Source: Limosilactobacillus alvi (GTDB lineage: Bacteria; Bacillota; Bacilli; Lactobacillales; Lactobacillaceae). Taken from it: DNA of 64,000 bases. Under the pieces are notes generated by a model, which was not told the DNA's origin, did not search any database, and worked only from the letters and a program-made list of their open reading frames with translations. The DNA is taken from NCBI RefSeq assembly GCF_016900115.1, contig NZ_JACJJQ010000007.1, positions 1 to 64,000 on the forward strand. The letters run 5' to 3'. The translations under genes were made by a program, and so were the position numbers. Shown here piece after piece: positions 7,858 through 16,466 of the stretch (positions are counted from its first letter, which is position 1; each line of letters starts with the position of its first letter).

Positions 7858-8925
7858 TTACTTCACCACCGTAATTGATTGATAAATTGGTAATAAAAGA
7901 CTTAAATACATGCCTAAAATTCCTAGGGTAACGACTAAAAACAAAATTGGCTGCAACATCACAATCAAGCTCTCCGTTTGTCGTTGTAGGCGTTCAAACT
8001 GTAAGCGGGCAAACAGGGAAAATTCCTCACCGAGACGTTCATTCGTTAATCCCCGCCCAATAAAGGAAATTAGTTCATTGGGCAAACATGGTTGATTTTT
8101 AACGAAGATATTTAAATCCGCCCCGCTTTGTCCTTGGTGAGCTAACTGATGCCCCAACTGATATAACAGTGAGGCCGGGTCAAATTCACTAAATAAGGCA
8201 CAAATTTCTTTCAGGGAAAGTCCACGGCGTACTAAAATTGCCAAGTTACTCGTGAGATAGTAACCAAAATACAGTCGGACTAGGCGCCCGACAATGGGCA
8301 AACGGCAAAGATAATTTACCTGGGCAAGTCGCGGTTGTTTTCGCCAGGCTAGGTAACGTAAGAGTCCGAGCGTTAAGCCGGCCCCACTTGCGCCTAACAA
8401 AGCGGCTTTTAAACTCGTAACCCAACCTGGTAACTGCCAAGTTTGCCAGTCATTTAACTCTGGGTAGATATATAAGCGCATCACCACTCCCAAGCCAACT
8501 AGCATCCCAAAGAGTAAGAGCGGATACTGGGCCAGCGCCCGCAACTGTTGCCGTTCCTTTTCCCGCAGTGCTAAATACTTACTCATTTCACCTAAAGCAA
8601 CAGTTAGTTCGCCATGATGTTCGGCTAACTGTAGCTGGTAATAAAGATCCGCGGTTAGCCACGGGCGCATTGCATCGGCAAAACTCATCCCCCGTTCCAG
8701 TTGTTTTTCAACGTATGCAATCACCGGCTCCTGTTTGGGCATCATGGTTATCGTAAACTCCAAGGTTTGACGAATTGAAAAACCGACTTGTAACATGTCC
8801 ACCATCAAACCAAACCACTGGGCTAGATGCTCCCGTTTAACCTTAACCCGCCGAATATTGCGTGGCAGTTTTGGCACTAATGGTTCCCTGCCTTTGCGCC
8901 GTTTGAAGCGTAGTTTGCCATTCAT
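7858..8925 (-). CDS. comGB: ComGB membrane platform protein (internal ATG of the fused frame)
   Basis: GspF/PilC-type polytopic platform protein of the competence pseudopilus, 355 residues from the ATG at 8925, close to usual ComGB length. That ATG has its own AAGGGGG seven nt upstream, so free ComGB can probably still be made even though the frame is continuous with ComGA. Two related GspF-type halves are visible: GMSFADAM in the first and LVRRGLSLKEIC with SLLLPIYQSI near the end of the second. Hydrophobic segments fall around residues 140-170, 175-200 and 320-350. Confidence 0.85.
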   Translation of the reverse strand: MNGKLRFKRRKGREPLVPKLPRNIRRVKVKREHLAQWFGLMVDMLQVGFSIRQTLEFTITMMPKQEPVIAYVEKQLERGMSFADAMRPWLTADLYYQLQLAEHHGELTVALGEMSKYLALREKERQQLRALAQYPLLLFGMLVGLGVVMRLYIYPELNDWQTWQLPGWVTSLKAALLGASGAGLTLGLLRYLAWRKQPRLAQVNYLCRLPIVGRLVRLYFGYYLTSNLAILVRRGLSLKEICALFSEFDPASLLYQLGHQLAHQGQSGADLNIFVKNQPCLPNELISFIGRGLTNERLGEEFSLFARLQFERLQRQTESLIVMLQPILFLVVTLGILGMYLSLLLPIYQSITVVK

Positions 8926-9828
8926 CTGACATCCCCCTTGATGGTTCTTTTCCAGTCGACTAACCAAATCAGTCCCGCTTAAAAGATCAAACAAGACGGC
9001 TTGTTGACCATCTGCTAACGGAAGCAACCGTTGATAACAAATCGTATTTAAGGTTTGTTCAAGATAGTGCTCCGCAACCCCCAATTCTTTTAACCGACTC
9101 ACTACCCCCCAAGCAGAACGCGCATGAACAGTCGCCAAGACTAAGTGCCCACTTAGGGCGGCCCGGACTGCGATTTGGGCGGTTTCCGGATCCCGGATTT
9201 CCCCAATAATAAAGATATCTGGCCGGTGCCGTAAGCCAACTCGTAATAGGTCTTGGTACCCCATTTGGGCGAGTTCATTAACCTGCAGTTGAATGAAGCC
9301 GGGCTCATCAATTTCAACTGGATCTTCAATGGTCATTATGACGTGCTGATCTTTTAGTTGCCGAGCTAAGCGGTACATCGTTGTTGTCTTCCCTGAACCC
9401 ATCGGCCCGGAAAACAACATCAACCCCCGTTGGAGGCAGGCTTGACTAAGCTTTTCCCATTGATCAGGTAACATCAGCTGATATTGGTCAGTTAAGCGGT
9501 AAATAAAGCGAATGACTAAAGATTCACAACCCCGGTAATCACCAACCGTTGACAAACGAAAATCAATCGGTGCTTGGCCCGGAACTGGCCATCGGAGTGC
9601 TCCCGTTTGTGGTCGCCGATGTTCACTAACCGCCATATCAGCTTGATATTTTAAATACGAAATCAACTGTTGCCCCGCTGCCAATGAATATTGGGCAGCC
9701 AACTCCAATTTACCCGCCTTTAAAAGGCATAACTGATATTCCCTATCCCGCGGTAACAAATACAAATCCGAAACCCGCTCACCAATCGCAGCGGTCAAGG
9801 TTTTGGTAAAATTTCGTTCTAAGTCCAA
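7858..9828 (-). CDS. comGA: ComGA traffic ATPase running in frame into ComGB (apparent fusion caused by a G-tract frameshift)
   Basis: Single open frame of 656 codons from a TTG start (9828, preceded by AAAGGGGGAA). Residues 1-300 are ComGA, the cytosolic secretion ATPase powering the pseudopilus: Walker A GPMGSGKT (141-148), Walker B IIGEIRDPET (207-216), and the conserved IEDPVE and HARSA segments. Residues 302-656 are ComGB. The join is a run of five G (C5 at 8933-8937 on the plus strand). Adding one G would put ComGA into another frame that ends at TAA 8843-8845 and encodes WQTTLQTAQRQGTISAKT, which resembles a normal ComGA tail. I therefore see separate ancestral genes joined by a 1-nt deletion or a sequencing error. 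Confidence 0.85.
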   Translation of the reverse strand: MDLERNFTKTLTAAIGERVSDLYLLPRDREYQLCLLKAGKLELAAQYSLAAGQQLISYLKYQADMAVSEHRRPQTGALRWPVPGQAPIDFRLSTVGDYRGCESLVIRFIYRLTDQYQLMLPDQWEKLSQACLQRGLMLFSGPMGSGKTTTMYRLARQLKDQHVIMTIEDPVEIDEPGFIQLQVNELAQMGYQDLLRVGLRHRPDIFIIGEIRDPETAQIAVRAALSGHLVLATVHARSAWGVVSRLKELGVAEHYLEQTLNTICYQRLLPLADGQQAVLFDLLSGTDLVSRLEKNHQGGCQMNGKLRFKRRKGREPLVPKLPRNIRRVKVKREHLAQWFGLMVDMLQVGFSIRQTLEFTITMMPKQEPVIAYVEKQLERGMSFADAMRPWLTADLYYQLQLAEHHGELTVALGEMSKYLALREKERQQLRALAQYPLLLFGMLVGLGVVMRLYIYPELNDWQTWQLPGWVTSLKAALLGASGAGLTLGLLRYLAWRKQPRLAQVNYLCRLPIVGRLVRLYFGYYLTSNLAILVRRGLSLKEICALFSEFDPASLLYQLGHQLAHQGQSGADLNIFVKNQPCLPNELISFIGRGLTNERLGEEFSLFARLQFERLQRQTESLIVMLQPILFLVVTLGILGMYLSLLLPIYQSITVVK

Positions 9829-10313
9829 AAAAATTCCCCCTTTACTTATATAGATACGTAAAGGGGGGGTGAAAATTTTTATTTATTTAAAAATATTTTA
9901 AACGTTAATTTAACAAGGATTATCGGATTTTAAACCTAAAATAATTAATGGACATTAAACCAAAATGTGTACATTAAACCTAGCTTGATCCAAAATCATT
10001 CCCCTCCTTTAGCCTAAAATTTGCCATCGTTGACTTAACTACGTTTTTGGCCAACGCTCGATCACAATTTTTACAATTTCAATCGCTTGCTCATCATTTG
10101 CCTGCGATTGAGCCGCAATTCTTTTCGCTAAATAGTCACTCGCGGGGCTAGGTAAGTTTAATTACAACTCATTTCTCCACTCTGCACTGATTAGACTACC
10201 GCAAACGAACGGTCGTCCTTCATAAAGTTACTTAAAATAAAAAAGAGGCTAAGCTAAAAGCTTAACCTCTTTCACCACTAGTCCGGACTTGCCCAACTAA
10301 CGTTATCATTCAA
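9829..10313. other. comG upstream region with a decayed coding fragment
   Basis: Immediately upstream of comGA, TACGTA (9855-9860) and AT-rich sequence form the promoter region; a ComX-type box is possible but only loosely matched. At 10039-10161 the minus strand carries an open stretch of about 40 codons without a start (SPASDYLAKRIAAQS, then EIVKIVIERWPKT and a stop), which reads like the C-terminus of a lost protein that I do not recognise. Near-repeats of ACATTAAACC occur around 9950-9980. Confidence 0.45.
10243..10272 (-). terminator. terminator after yebC
   Basis: AGAGGCTAAGCT pairs with AGCTTAACCTCT around AAA; on the minus strand it is followed by a TTTTTTATTTT tract. It fits as the yebC terminator. 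Confidence 0.85.
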
Positions 10314-11042
10314 TTATTCTTCGATGTATGCGGCTTCGTATACGTCAGCCACGTCATCGTTGTTTTCAAGTTCATCAATCAAGTGTTGGTATTGGCCAAC
10401 CTTGTCATCAGGAACCTTAGTCTTGTTTTCCGGAATCATGGTTACTTCAGCAGTATCAAGTTCGTAACCCTTTTCTTGTAGGGCGTCCCGGACGGATGGC
10501 ATTGCACTTGGATCAGTGAAGATTTGGAACTTGTCATCTGAAGCCTTCATATCATCAGCCCCAGCGTCCAAAGCATCCATCAAGACTTCATCTTCATCCT
10601 TGTCCAAACCGTCACGGAGGATTTCAATTAACCCCATCCGATTGAACATGTAGGAAACTGAACCGTTAGCCCCCAGGGAGCCCCCAGAGTGGGTGAAGGC
10701 CGAACGAATCGCAGCCGCCGTCCGGTTCTTGTTGTCAGTAAGGCAGAAGACCATTACCGCAACCCCACCTGGACCGTAACCTTCGTAAGTAATTTCTTCG
10801 AAGTTGGCACCACCAGCACCAGTCGCCTTGTCGATGGCCCGTTGGATGTTTTGCTTAGGCATGTTAGCTGCCCGCGCCTTTTCCATCACCAGCCGAAGTT
10901 GAGGATTGTTGTCGGGATCCGGGTCACCTGCTTTAGCGGCTTGGTACAAGTCACGTGAAATCTTTTGAAAAATCTTACCACGCTTAGCATCTTGGGCGTT
11001 TTTCCGCCCTTGGATGTTATGCCATTTTGAATGTCCTGACAT
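10314..11042 (-). CDS. yebC: YebC/PmpR family protein
   Basis: YebC family protein of 242 residues, the standard length. Starts [14 protein letters not shown] and contains the conserved [13 protein letters not shown] and [13 protein letters not shown] segments. The family was named as DNA-binding transcriptional regulators; members are also linked to relief of ribosome stalling at proline-rich stretches. ATG follows AGAGGAG. Monocistronic, with its own terminator. Confidence 0.95.
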   Translation of the reverse strand: MSGHSKWHNIQGRKNAQDAKRGKIFQKISRDLYQAAKAGDPDPDNNPQLRLVMEKARAANMPKQNIQRAIDKATGAGGANFEEITYEGYGPGGVAVMVFCLTDNKNRTAAAIRSAFTHSGGSLGANGSVSYMFNRMGLIEILRDGLDKDEDEVLMDALDAGADDMKASDDKFQIFTDPSAMPSVRDALQEKGYELDTAEVTMIPENKTKVPDDKVGQYQHLIDELENNDDVADVYEAAYIEE

Positions 11043-11134
11043 TACTAACTCCTCTTTTCTTTTTAATTGATAACAAACATTTGAATTCTAACAGTTTCCA
11101 CCGTTAATTTCAACCCTCAGACGAGCTTTCCTCC

Positions 11135-11983
11135 TTATGATCGCTGGCGCCGGCGAAAGATGAAGCTTAAAACCAGGAAGCCAAGGCCGATAATCACCGC
11201 AATTAAGGCAATCAATTGGCCGGTATGCGTCACTGTATTGGTGGTAGCGGTAAGGATGCTATTTGCAATCGCATTACTAAAGTTTAGCGTTTTGAGATAG
11301 CCGTTAACCCCGGCCACCAAAATAAACATTAAAATACCGCTCAGCAGGCTTACCACACTGATATATCGCCTTAAGGAATGATTTTTTAACTCACGAATTG
11401 CTAATAGCCCTAACCATAATCCAGTAAAAATCATGATCGCCCAGTCAACAATCTTTGCCACTTGAATCCCTTGCTCGAAGCTTTGCAATTGACTCGTATT
11501 TAATTGGTTGTTAATTGCCGTATTAACAGTTCCGGCAACGCCATTCGTTAACTGACTCGGAATTTGGACCCCGTAAACCGAAAGACTGGAATTAGCTTCG
11601 TTGCTAACCCGATCCGTAATTGAGGACAAGTCAAGGGATAACTTCTGATTTCCATACACCTCAGAAACTAGCTGATGCAAAATTGATTTCGTATCACTCG
11701 TCGTCACTAAATCTGATAGGCCATACTGCGTTAGGCCACTATTCAATTCACTTTGGACCGTTGATAAAATCGTCGTATTCGTAAGGGTTGCTTCGGCCTT
11801 CGATTCGTTTAAAACCGTCTGATGCGCCCACACCCCAACCATGAAGAAAAGGGCGACCAAGATCGCCACCAGGTATCTCCAAAGATGCCAAGGATGTTTT
11901 TCAACCGTTGCCGTTGTCTTTGGAGGCGTATTAGCTTCTCGTTGTCGCCTTAATTCTTCCCGGGTTAATTTTGTTTCTGCCAT
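11135..11983 (-). CDS. putative membrane protein downstream of ccpA
   Basis: Unrecognised protein of 282 residues. It has a basic cytosolic N-terminus, a transmembrane helix at about 35-55, a long extracellular region (about 56-170) rich in Ser, Thr, Leu and Asn, then three hydrophobic helices (about 176-195, 207-228, 252-274) and a basic RRRQRS end. It starts 5 nt after the ccpA stop and is probably co-transcribed with it. Similar membrane proteins follow ccpA in some lactobacilli, but no function can be read from the sequence. Confidence 0.75.
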   Translation of the reverse strand: MAETKLTREELRRQREANTPPKTTATVEKHPWHLWRYLVAILVALFFMVGVWAHQTVLNESKAEATLTNTTILSTVQSELNSGLTQYGLSDLVTTSDTKSILHQLVSEVYGNQKLSLDLSSITDRVSNEANSSLSVYGVQIPSQLTNGVAGTVNTAINNQLNTSQLQSFEQGIQVAKIVDWAIMIFTGLWLGLLAIRELKNHSLRRYISVVSLLSGILMFILVAGVNGYLKTLNFSNAIANSILTATTNTVTHTGQLIALIAVIIGLGFLVLSFIFRRRQRS

Positions 11984-11988
11984 CTTGC

Positions 11989-13014
11989 TTAACGCGTGGT
12001 TTGCCGTTCGACAAAGCCATGGTTGAGGATCACACTTGAGCCTTCGATCTTCGTTGGTTGATCGCTTTCTTCTTGATCCCCATTCATCAACTTAGTCAAT
12101 AACCGCATGGAAACCGCTCCAAGATCATAAAGCGGTTGAGTAATCGAGGTTAACATCGGCCGCGTGACCTCCGCCAACTTAGTATCATTCCCCGTAATGA
12201 TTTGGAATTCAGCTGGTACCTTAACGCCTAAATCCGTCAGACCGTTCAATAAGCCAGCCGCAATCCCATCATCACTAGCGAAGATGGCATCAACGCCAGC
12301 ATCCTTGACCTTTTCTGCCAGGGCATAACCTTCACTATAAGAATCGTGACCTTCAAAAATTAAGCTTTCATCCAAGCTTTGCCCAGCAGCTTCCAAAGCG
12401 GCTTGATATCCAGGAATCCGGAAGTCCTTGTTAACCGTAGTTTCCTTGGAGCCAATTGCCAACGCCGTCTTTTTGGCGCCGTGTTCCAAGAGGTAAGTCG
12501 TGGCTTCTTGAGTGGCCTTCCGATAGTCAATCCGCACCGTTGGTAATTCAGGATCATTAGTCATTGAGCCTGCGACAACCACTGGAATCGTTGAATTTTC
12601 AAATTCAGTTTGTAAGTCCGGGGTAATGTCATGCCCCATGAAAATAATCCCATCAACTTGCTTGGCCATCATACTCCGCACCACTTGCAGGGCTTTGCCA
12701 TCATCGGCGTCGGAATTAGTTAAAATCATATTGTACTTGTACATCGAAGCGATATCGTCGATTCCAAGGGCTAGCCGCGCAAAATAATCATTGGTAATTG
12801 AAGGAATGACAACCCCGACCGTCGTGGTCTTCTTACTTGCCAAGCCACGAGCAACCGCATTGGGCCGGTAGTTCAATTCCTTAATTACTTCGAGGACCTT
12901 TTTCCGGGTTTCGGGTTTAACGTTTGGGTTCCCATTAACGACCCGGGAAACCGTCGCCATTGAAACCCGTGCTTCCCGTGCAACTGTGTAAATAGTTACT
13001 GATTGTTTCTTCAT
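11989..13014 (-). CDS. ccpA: catabolite control protein A
   Basis: LacI/GalR-family global regulator that binds cre sites with HPr-Ser46-P. The N-terminal helix-turn-helix VTIYTVAREARVSMATVSRV is complete, as is the hinge RPNAVARGLA. The periplasmic-binding-like effector domain fills the rest; total about 341 residues as usual. I use ATG 13014 rather than the adjoining GTG because GGGGAG lies 9 nt before it. It is transcribed divergently from pepQ, a classical lactobacillus arrangement, with a cre-like site between them. Confidence 0.97.
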   Translation of the reverse strand: MKKQSVTIYTVAREARVSMATVSRVVNGNPNVKPETRKKVLEVIKELNYRPNAVARGLASKKTTTVGVVIPSITNDYFARLALGIDDIASMYKYNMILTNSDADDGKALQVVRSMMAKQVDGIIFMGHDITPDLQTEFENSTIPVVVAGSMTNDPELPTVRIDYRKATQEATTYLLEHGAKKTALAIGSKETTVNKDFRIPGYQAALEAAGQSLDESLIFEGHDSYSEGYALAEKVKDAGVDAIFASDDGIAAGLLNGLTDLGVKVPAEFQIITGNDTKLAEVTRPMLTSITQPLYDLGAVSMRLLTKLMNGDQEESDQPTKIEGSSVILNHGFVERQTTR

Positions 13015-13097
13015 CACTAAATACTCCCCTTCCTGCTAAGTCTGGTATGCTTTCACATATGTTTTCATTGGCACTCAACAATATAGCAAAGTTCACA

Positions 13098-13112
13098 TGA
13101 AAGCGCAAATCA
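13098..13112. promoter_or_regulatory. cre-like site between ccpA and pepQ
   Basis: TGAAAGCGCAAATCA matches much of the cre consensus (TGWAANCGNTNWCA). It lies just upstream of a TATAAT (13128-13133) for pepQ, so CcpA binding could control both divergent genes. Confidence 0.6.
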
Positions 13113-13186
13113 TTCACCCGATCGTGATATAATTGTTACCAAATGTTCATTGTTTTTTAATCAAACTAGCTAGGAGGCCTTTTTAA

Positions 13187-14284
13187 ATGGACAAATTAAG
13201 CCAATTACGTAAATTAATTAGTCAACTGGGGCTCGATGTCGCTTACATTAGTGACCCCATGACCATTAAATACTTAACTGGGTTTTACAGTGACCCGGTT
13301 GAACGGGTGTTAGCCCTCCTGGTCTTTCCTGACCAAGACCCATTCTTGTTTGCTCCCGCCCTTGAAGTCGAAGCCATCAAGGAAACCGGTTGGGCAAACC
13401 CCGTTTATGGTTACCTAGACCACGAACATCCTTATGAAATGATTGCCCAACAAGTTAAAAAGCGGGTCCCCAACCCGACTAAGTGGGGAGCAGAGCTTGG
13501 TTTCTTAACCGTGGCCCGCTTACGTGCTTTGCAAGATAACTTCCCAAAGGCAAAATTCGAAACTGACTTAACCCCAGTCATCGAAAAGATGCGTCTCATC
13601 AAATCACCAGATGAGATTGCGAAGCTAAACGAAGCGGGAAAATGGGCTGACTTTGCCTTCGAAGTTGGTTTCAAGGCCGCTCACCCTGGCGTTAAGGAAC
13701 AAGCGGTCGCGGCCGAACTTGAATACGCCTTAAAGCAAAAAGGAATTATGCAAATGAGTTTCGACACCCTCGTTCAAACTGGGGCGCACGCTGCGGAACC
13801 GCATGGTGCCACTTCTGACCGCGTAATCCAAGACCATGACATGGTTCTCTTTGACCTTGGGACCGTCTTTGATGGCTACATTAGTGACGCTTCCCGGACG
13901 ATTGCCATTGGCGACATTTCTGATCGGCAACGGGAAATCTTTGATGTTTGCCTAGAAGCCCAATTAACCGCGCAAGCAGCTGCTAAACCTGGAATAACTG
14001 CCGCCAAACTAGACAAAATCGCGCGGAATATCATCACCAAGGCTGGCTACGGTGAATACTTTATTCACCGGCTTGGCCACGGGATGGGGATGAGTGAACA
14101 CGAATTTCCTTCAATCATGGAAGGCAACGACCTTGTCCTTGAACCCGGCATGTGTTTCTCCATTGAACCGGGGATTTACATTCCTGGCTTTGCCGGCGTA
14201 AGAATCGAAGACTGTGTTCATATCACTGAAGATGGGTGTGAACCATTTACCCACACCTCGAAAGAGTTTATGGCAGTCAAGTAA
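13187..14284 (+). CDS. pepQ: Xaa-Pro dipeptidase
   Basis: M24-family metallopeptidase (prolidase) releasing C-terminal proline from dipeptides in the cytosol. 365 residues, normal length. The creatinase N-domain is followed by the pita-bread catalytic domain with its metal ligands: Asp residues in FDLGTVFDGYISDAS (about 223-235), His in HRLGHGMGM (about 295), Glu in IEPGIYI (about 326) and Glu in RIEDCVHI (about 343). Preceded by TAGGAGG. Confidence 0.95.
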   Translation: MDKLSQLRKLISQLGLDVAYISDPMTIKYLTGFYSDPVERVLALLVFPDQDPFLFAPALEVEAIKETGWANPVYGYLDHEHPYEMIAQQVKKRVPNPTKWGAELGFLTVARLRALQDNFPKAKFETDLTPVIEKMRLIKSPDEIAKLNEAGKWADFAFEVGFKAAHPGVKEQAVAAELEYALKQKGIMQMSFDTLVQTGAHAAEPHGATSDRVIQDHDMVLFDLGTVFDGYISDASRTIAIGDISDRQREIFDVCLEAQLTAQAAAKPGITAAKLDKIARNIITKAGYGEYFIHRLGHGMGMSEHEFPSIMEGNDLVLEPGMCFSIEPGIYIPGFAGVRIEDCVHITEDGCEPFTHTSKEFMAVK

Positions 14285-14370
14285 GCAACCTGATGGATTG
14301 TCACAGTCGGTTGGGTAGCTATCTCTACTTAATAACTGCTTTGACCGTAGATTCGGAGATGAAAGAGAGA
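14285..14370 (+). repeat. eroded right-end piece of the intergenic repeat
   Basis: At 14333-14362 the sequence reads CTGCTTTGACC, then GTAG, then ATTCGGAGATG. This is the right end of the long repeat type with its inner palindrome deleted. It directly precedes full copy A. Confidence 0.6.
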
Positions 14371-14508
14371 GGTTGGGAAAAAAGCTCCTTGACGGCCTGG
14401 TTGGGATAAGAAGAACGAAGGTTGATTCATTAGAATCGTCCTTTCGTTCGCACTTATCCGCTAAGGCCGTGCTTTTTGACCTTAGTTACTGAGTAACATT
14501 CGGAGATG
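14371..14508 (+). repeat. intergenic structured repeat, copy A (short type)
   Basis: About 138 bp from GGTTGGGAAAAAAGCTCC to CATTCGGAGATG. It folds on itself: ACGGCCT (14392-14398) with AGGCCGT (14464-14470), GGATAAG (14404-14410) with CTTATCC (14453-14459), GAACGAAGG (14413-14421) with CCTTTCGTTC (14440-14449), and a GATTC/GAATC tip. GCTTTTTG follows the stem, so it may also terminate transcription of pepQ. Confidence 0.9.
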
Positions 14509-14511
14509 AAA

Positions 14512-14551
14512 GAGAGGCTGAGAAGAAACTCGTGTTTCTTCTCAGCCTCTC
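14512..14551. terminator. strong hairpin beside repeat copy A
   Basis: Perfect 18-bp inverted repeat, GAGAGGCTGAGAAGAAAC (14512-14529) with its complement (14534-14551), between pepQ and the convergent ytxH-like gene. There is no clear T-tract, so terminator activity is inferred from the position. Confidence 0.6.
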
Positions 14552-14585
14552 TTAGCTTTGGTAGCTTAAATATTTGCTTCTCCGC

Positions 14586-15035
14586 CTATTTTTCACTACT
14601 TAATGATGCATCCTTGTTATCTACTGAAGCATCCCCAGCTTCTTCATTAGTTTCTTCAGCCGTCGCCGTTTGATCAATTACAATGTCATCAGCTTTTTCG
14701 ACTTCCTTAGCAGCTTTTAATTCATCGCGCAGATCAGCGGTCTTTTCGTCAAACCCCTTTGGCATAACGGCCTTAGCCAACTTTTCAGATTGAGCTTGGG
14801 CTTGTTCTTTAACCGCCATGAAGCGACCACCAAACCGATCAGAGTAATCCGCAATCAAACCATCAGTAATATCTAAAACTTCTAGAACGTAATCAGTGGT
14901 TACATCTAAAGCGTTGTCGACATACTTTCGGGTTTGCGCCTTAACCGCAGCTTTCTTTTCACTATTCATGAAGTGCCAACCGGTGGCCGCTGCCGCTCCA
15001 CCAAGCACTAAGGTCGTTAATAAACGTTTTGCCAT
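14586..15035 (-). CDS. YtxH-like envelope/stress protein
   Basis: 149 residues: short hydrophobic N-terminus (about 5-20, LLTTLVLGGAAAATGWHFM), then a long charged helical region and an acidic Glu/Asp/Ala-rich tail from about residue 110. This fits the YtxH (general stress) family, a small membrane-tethered coiled protein of unknown mechanism. It starts one nt after the DUF948 gene and forms a two-gene unit with it, the usual partnership of these families. Confidence 0.75.
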   Translation of the reverse strand: MAKRLLTTLVLGGAAAATGWHFMNSEKKAAVKAQTRKYVDNALDVTTDYVLEVLDITDGLIADYSDRFGGRFMAVKEQAQAQSEKLAKAVMPKGFDEKTADLRDELKAAKEVEKADDIVIDQTATAEETNEEAGDASVDNKDASLSSEK

Positions 15036-15036
15036 T

Positions 15037-15450
15037 TTACTTCTCCTTCTTTCGGTTCTTCAAACGATTAAATAAACTAACCGCTACTGCTTCACCTAAT
15101 TTGGTAGTCCATTTGTTGCGACGAGCCCGCCGTTGAGCAAGGTGGTCCATGAAATCCCGTGAAGCATCGTTTAAGTCACTAACGCTTTGGCCAACTTCAC
15201 CGACCGCAACGAAAGCTGGATCGACTTTATCAGCTTTATCGTTAATATCTTCCAATAATTCATTTGTATTTTTCAGGATGCCATCAGCCTGGTGGCTCAG
15301 CTCAGTGGCTTCTTTGGTTAAGTCTGCAAGGTTAGCAGTTGCTTGCTGAATTGCCTTAACGACTTGAACCAAGAACCAAACCAATGCGATTACCAAGACT
15401 ACGAAGGCTACGGCCGCAATCATTCCTGCTAATTGTCCAACTGTCATCAT
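15037..15450 (-). CDS. DUF948 domain-containing protein
   Basis: About 137 residues: N-terminal membrane helix (about 5-30), then a helical region with repeated heptads (TANLADLTKEATELSHQADG) and a basic C-terminus. DUF948 proteins are small membrane-anchored coiled-coil proteins of unknown function, commonly next to YtxH. I use the first of two adjacent ATGs (15450), preceded by AAAGGGGGC. An upstream in-frame extension lacks a ribosome binding site. Confidence 0.8.
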   Translation of the reverse strand: MMTVGQLAGMIAAVAFVVLVIALVWFLVQVVKAIQQATANLADLTKEATELSHQADGILKNTNELLEDINDKADKVDPAFVAVGEVGQSVSDLNDASRDFMDHLAQRRARRNKWTTKLGEAVAVSLFNRLKNRKKEK

Positions 15451-15579
15451 TGATGCCCCCTTTGATTTTAATTTAGCATAGCATGGAACCACTTTCGTCG
15501 CAATTAGATTTGCATTCTTTCCTTGCTTTCGCTACATTTATAGTTGTTTAAAAAAATTTCCTTTAAAGGAGTAATCAAA

Positions 15580-16455
15580 ATGGCAGCGGCGATGACCCCG
15601 CAGGTAAAAAACCAAATCAACGAAATTAGTTCCTCCCTCGCAAAATTACGGTGGCAAAACCTGGTTAGCAATTTTATTGATAAGTTGGCCAGTTTAATCT
15701 TAGCGACCATCATTTTCTTTTTAATCTTATGGATTGGGAAAATTATCATTAATTCGCTGTTTAAACAAACTAAACGGATTGAAATCTTGGGAGGTAATCG
15801 GCGAGCCGCCACCTTCCACATGTTGACGCTAAATATTTTTCGTTATACTTGCTACCTCTTCTATCTCTACGCAGTACTTTCGATGATCGGCGTACCAGTG
15901 GGAACCTTGATTGCCGGTGCGGGGATCTTCTCCATCGCCTTAGGGCTTGGGGCACAAGGGTTTGTTTCCGATATGGTTAATGGGCTCTTCCTCTTACTAG
16001 AACAACAACTCGACGTTGGCGATGTCGTCGAAATTGGCCAAATCAAAGGTACGATCACTGCCCTAGGCTTACGGACGACCAAGATTTTAAGTGCTGACGG
16101 GACCTTAAATTTCATCCCCAATCGGAATATCACGACGGTTAAAAATTATTCTCGCCACCAATTAACCCAGACCATTGATCTTCCATTAGCCCCAGCGGCC
16201 CCCCTTGATCAAGTCAACCAAATCATCAGCCAAGAAATTACTAACCATCTTGCAAGGAAAGAATGGCAAGGGGCAAGCGCTACAATCCTTGGACCAGTAA
16301 CCGTGAAGGGCCAACTTTTCTATCAGCTGAGTGTCAAAGCTAATACCGCCGTGGTGGCTACGTTAGCGAGCGAACTTTTAAATGACGCCCTAAAGGCCCT
16401 CAATACGGCAGGAATTGCCTTTGCCCCAACTTTTAATCAACCAAGCACGAATTAG
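15580..16455 (+). CDS. MscS-family mechanosensitive channel
   Basis: Small-conductance mechanosensitive channel of about 291 residues that releases solutes on hypo-osmotic shock. Two to three transmembrane helices in the first 110 residues are followed by the pore-lining helix region (GTLIAGAGIFSIALGLGAQG), whose Gly/Ala pattern is typical of MscS TM3. The beta domain (DVVEIGQIKGTI, then FIPNRNITTVKNYS) follows. ATG at 15580 has AAAGGAG 8 nt upstream; a TTG start 36 nt earlier is less likely. Confidence 0.92.
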   Translation: MAAAMTPQVKNQINEISSSLAKLRWQNLVSNFIDKLASLILATIIFFLILWIGKIIINSLFKQTKRIEILGGNRRAATFHMLTLNIFRYTCYLFYLYAVLSMIGVPVGTLIAGAGIFSIALGLGAQGFVSDMVNGLFLLLEQQLDVGDVVEIGQIKGTITALGLRTTKILSADGTLNFIPNRNITTVKNYSRHQLTQTIDLPLAPAAPLDQVNQIISQEITNHLARKEWQGASATILGPVTVKGQLFYQLSVKANTAVVATLASELLNDALKALNTAGIAFAPTFNQPSTN

Positions 16456-16466
16456 GAAGTGAAAAA

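Noticed and set aside
7858-9828. Genuine evolutionary ComGA-ComGB fusion protein
   Set aside because: A normal ComGA tail in the adjacent frame and a proper comGB start argue for a one-base indel rather than a selected fusion.
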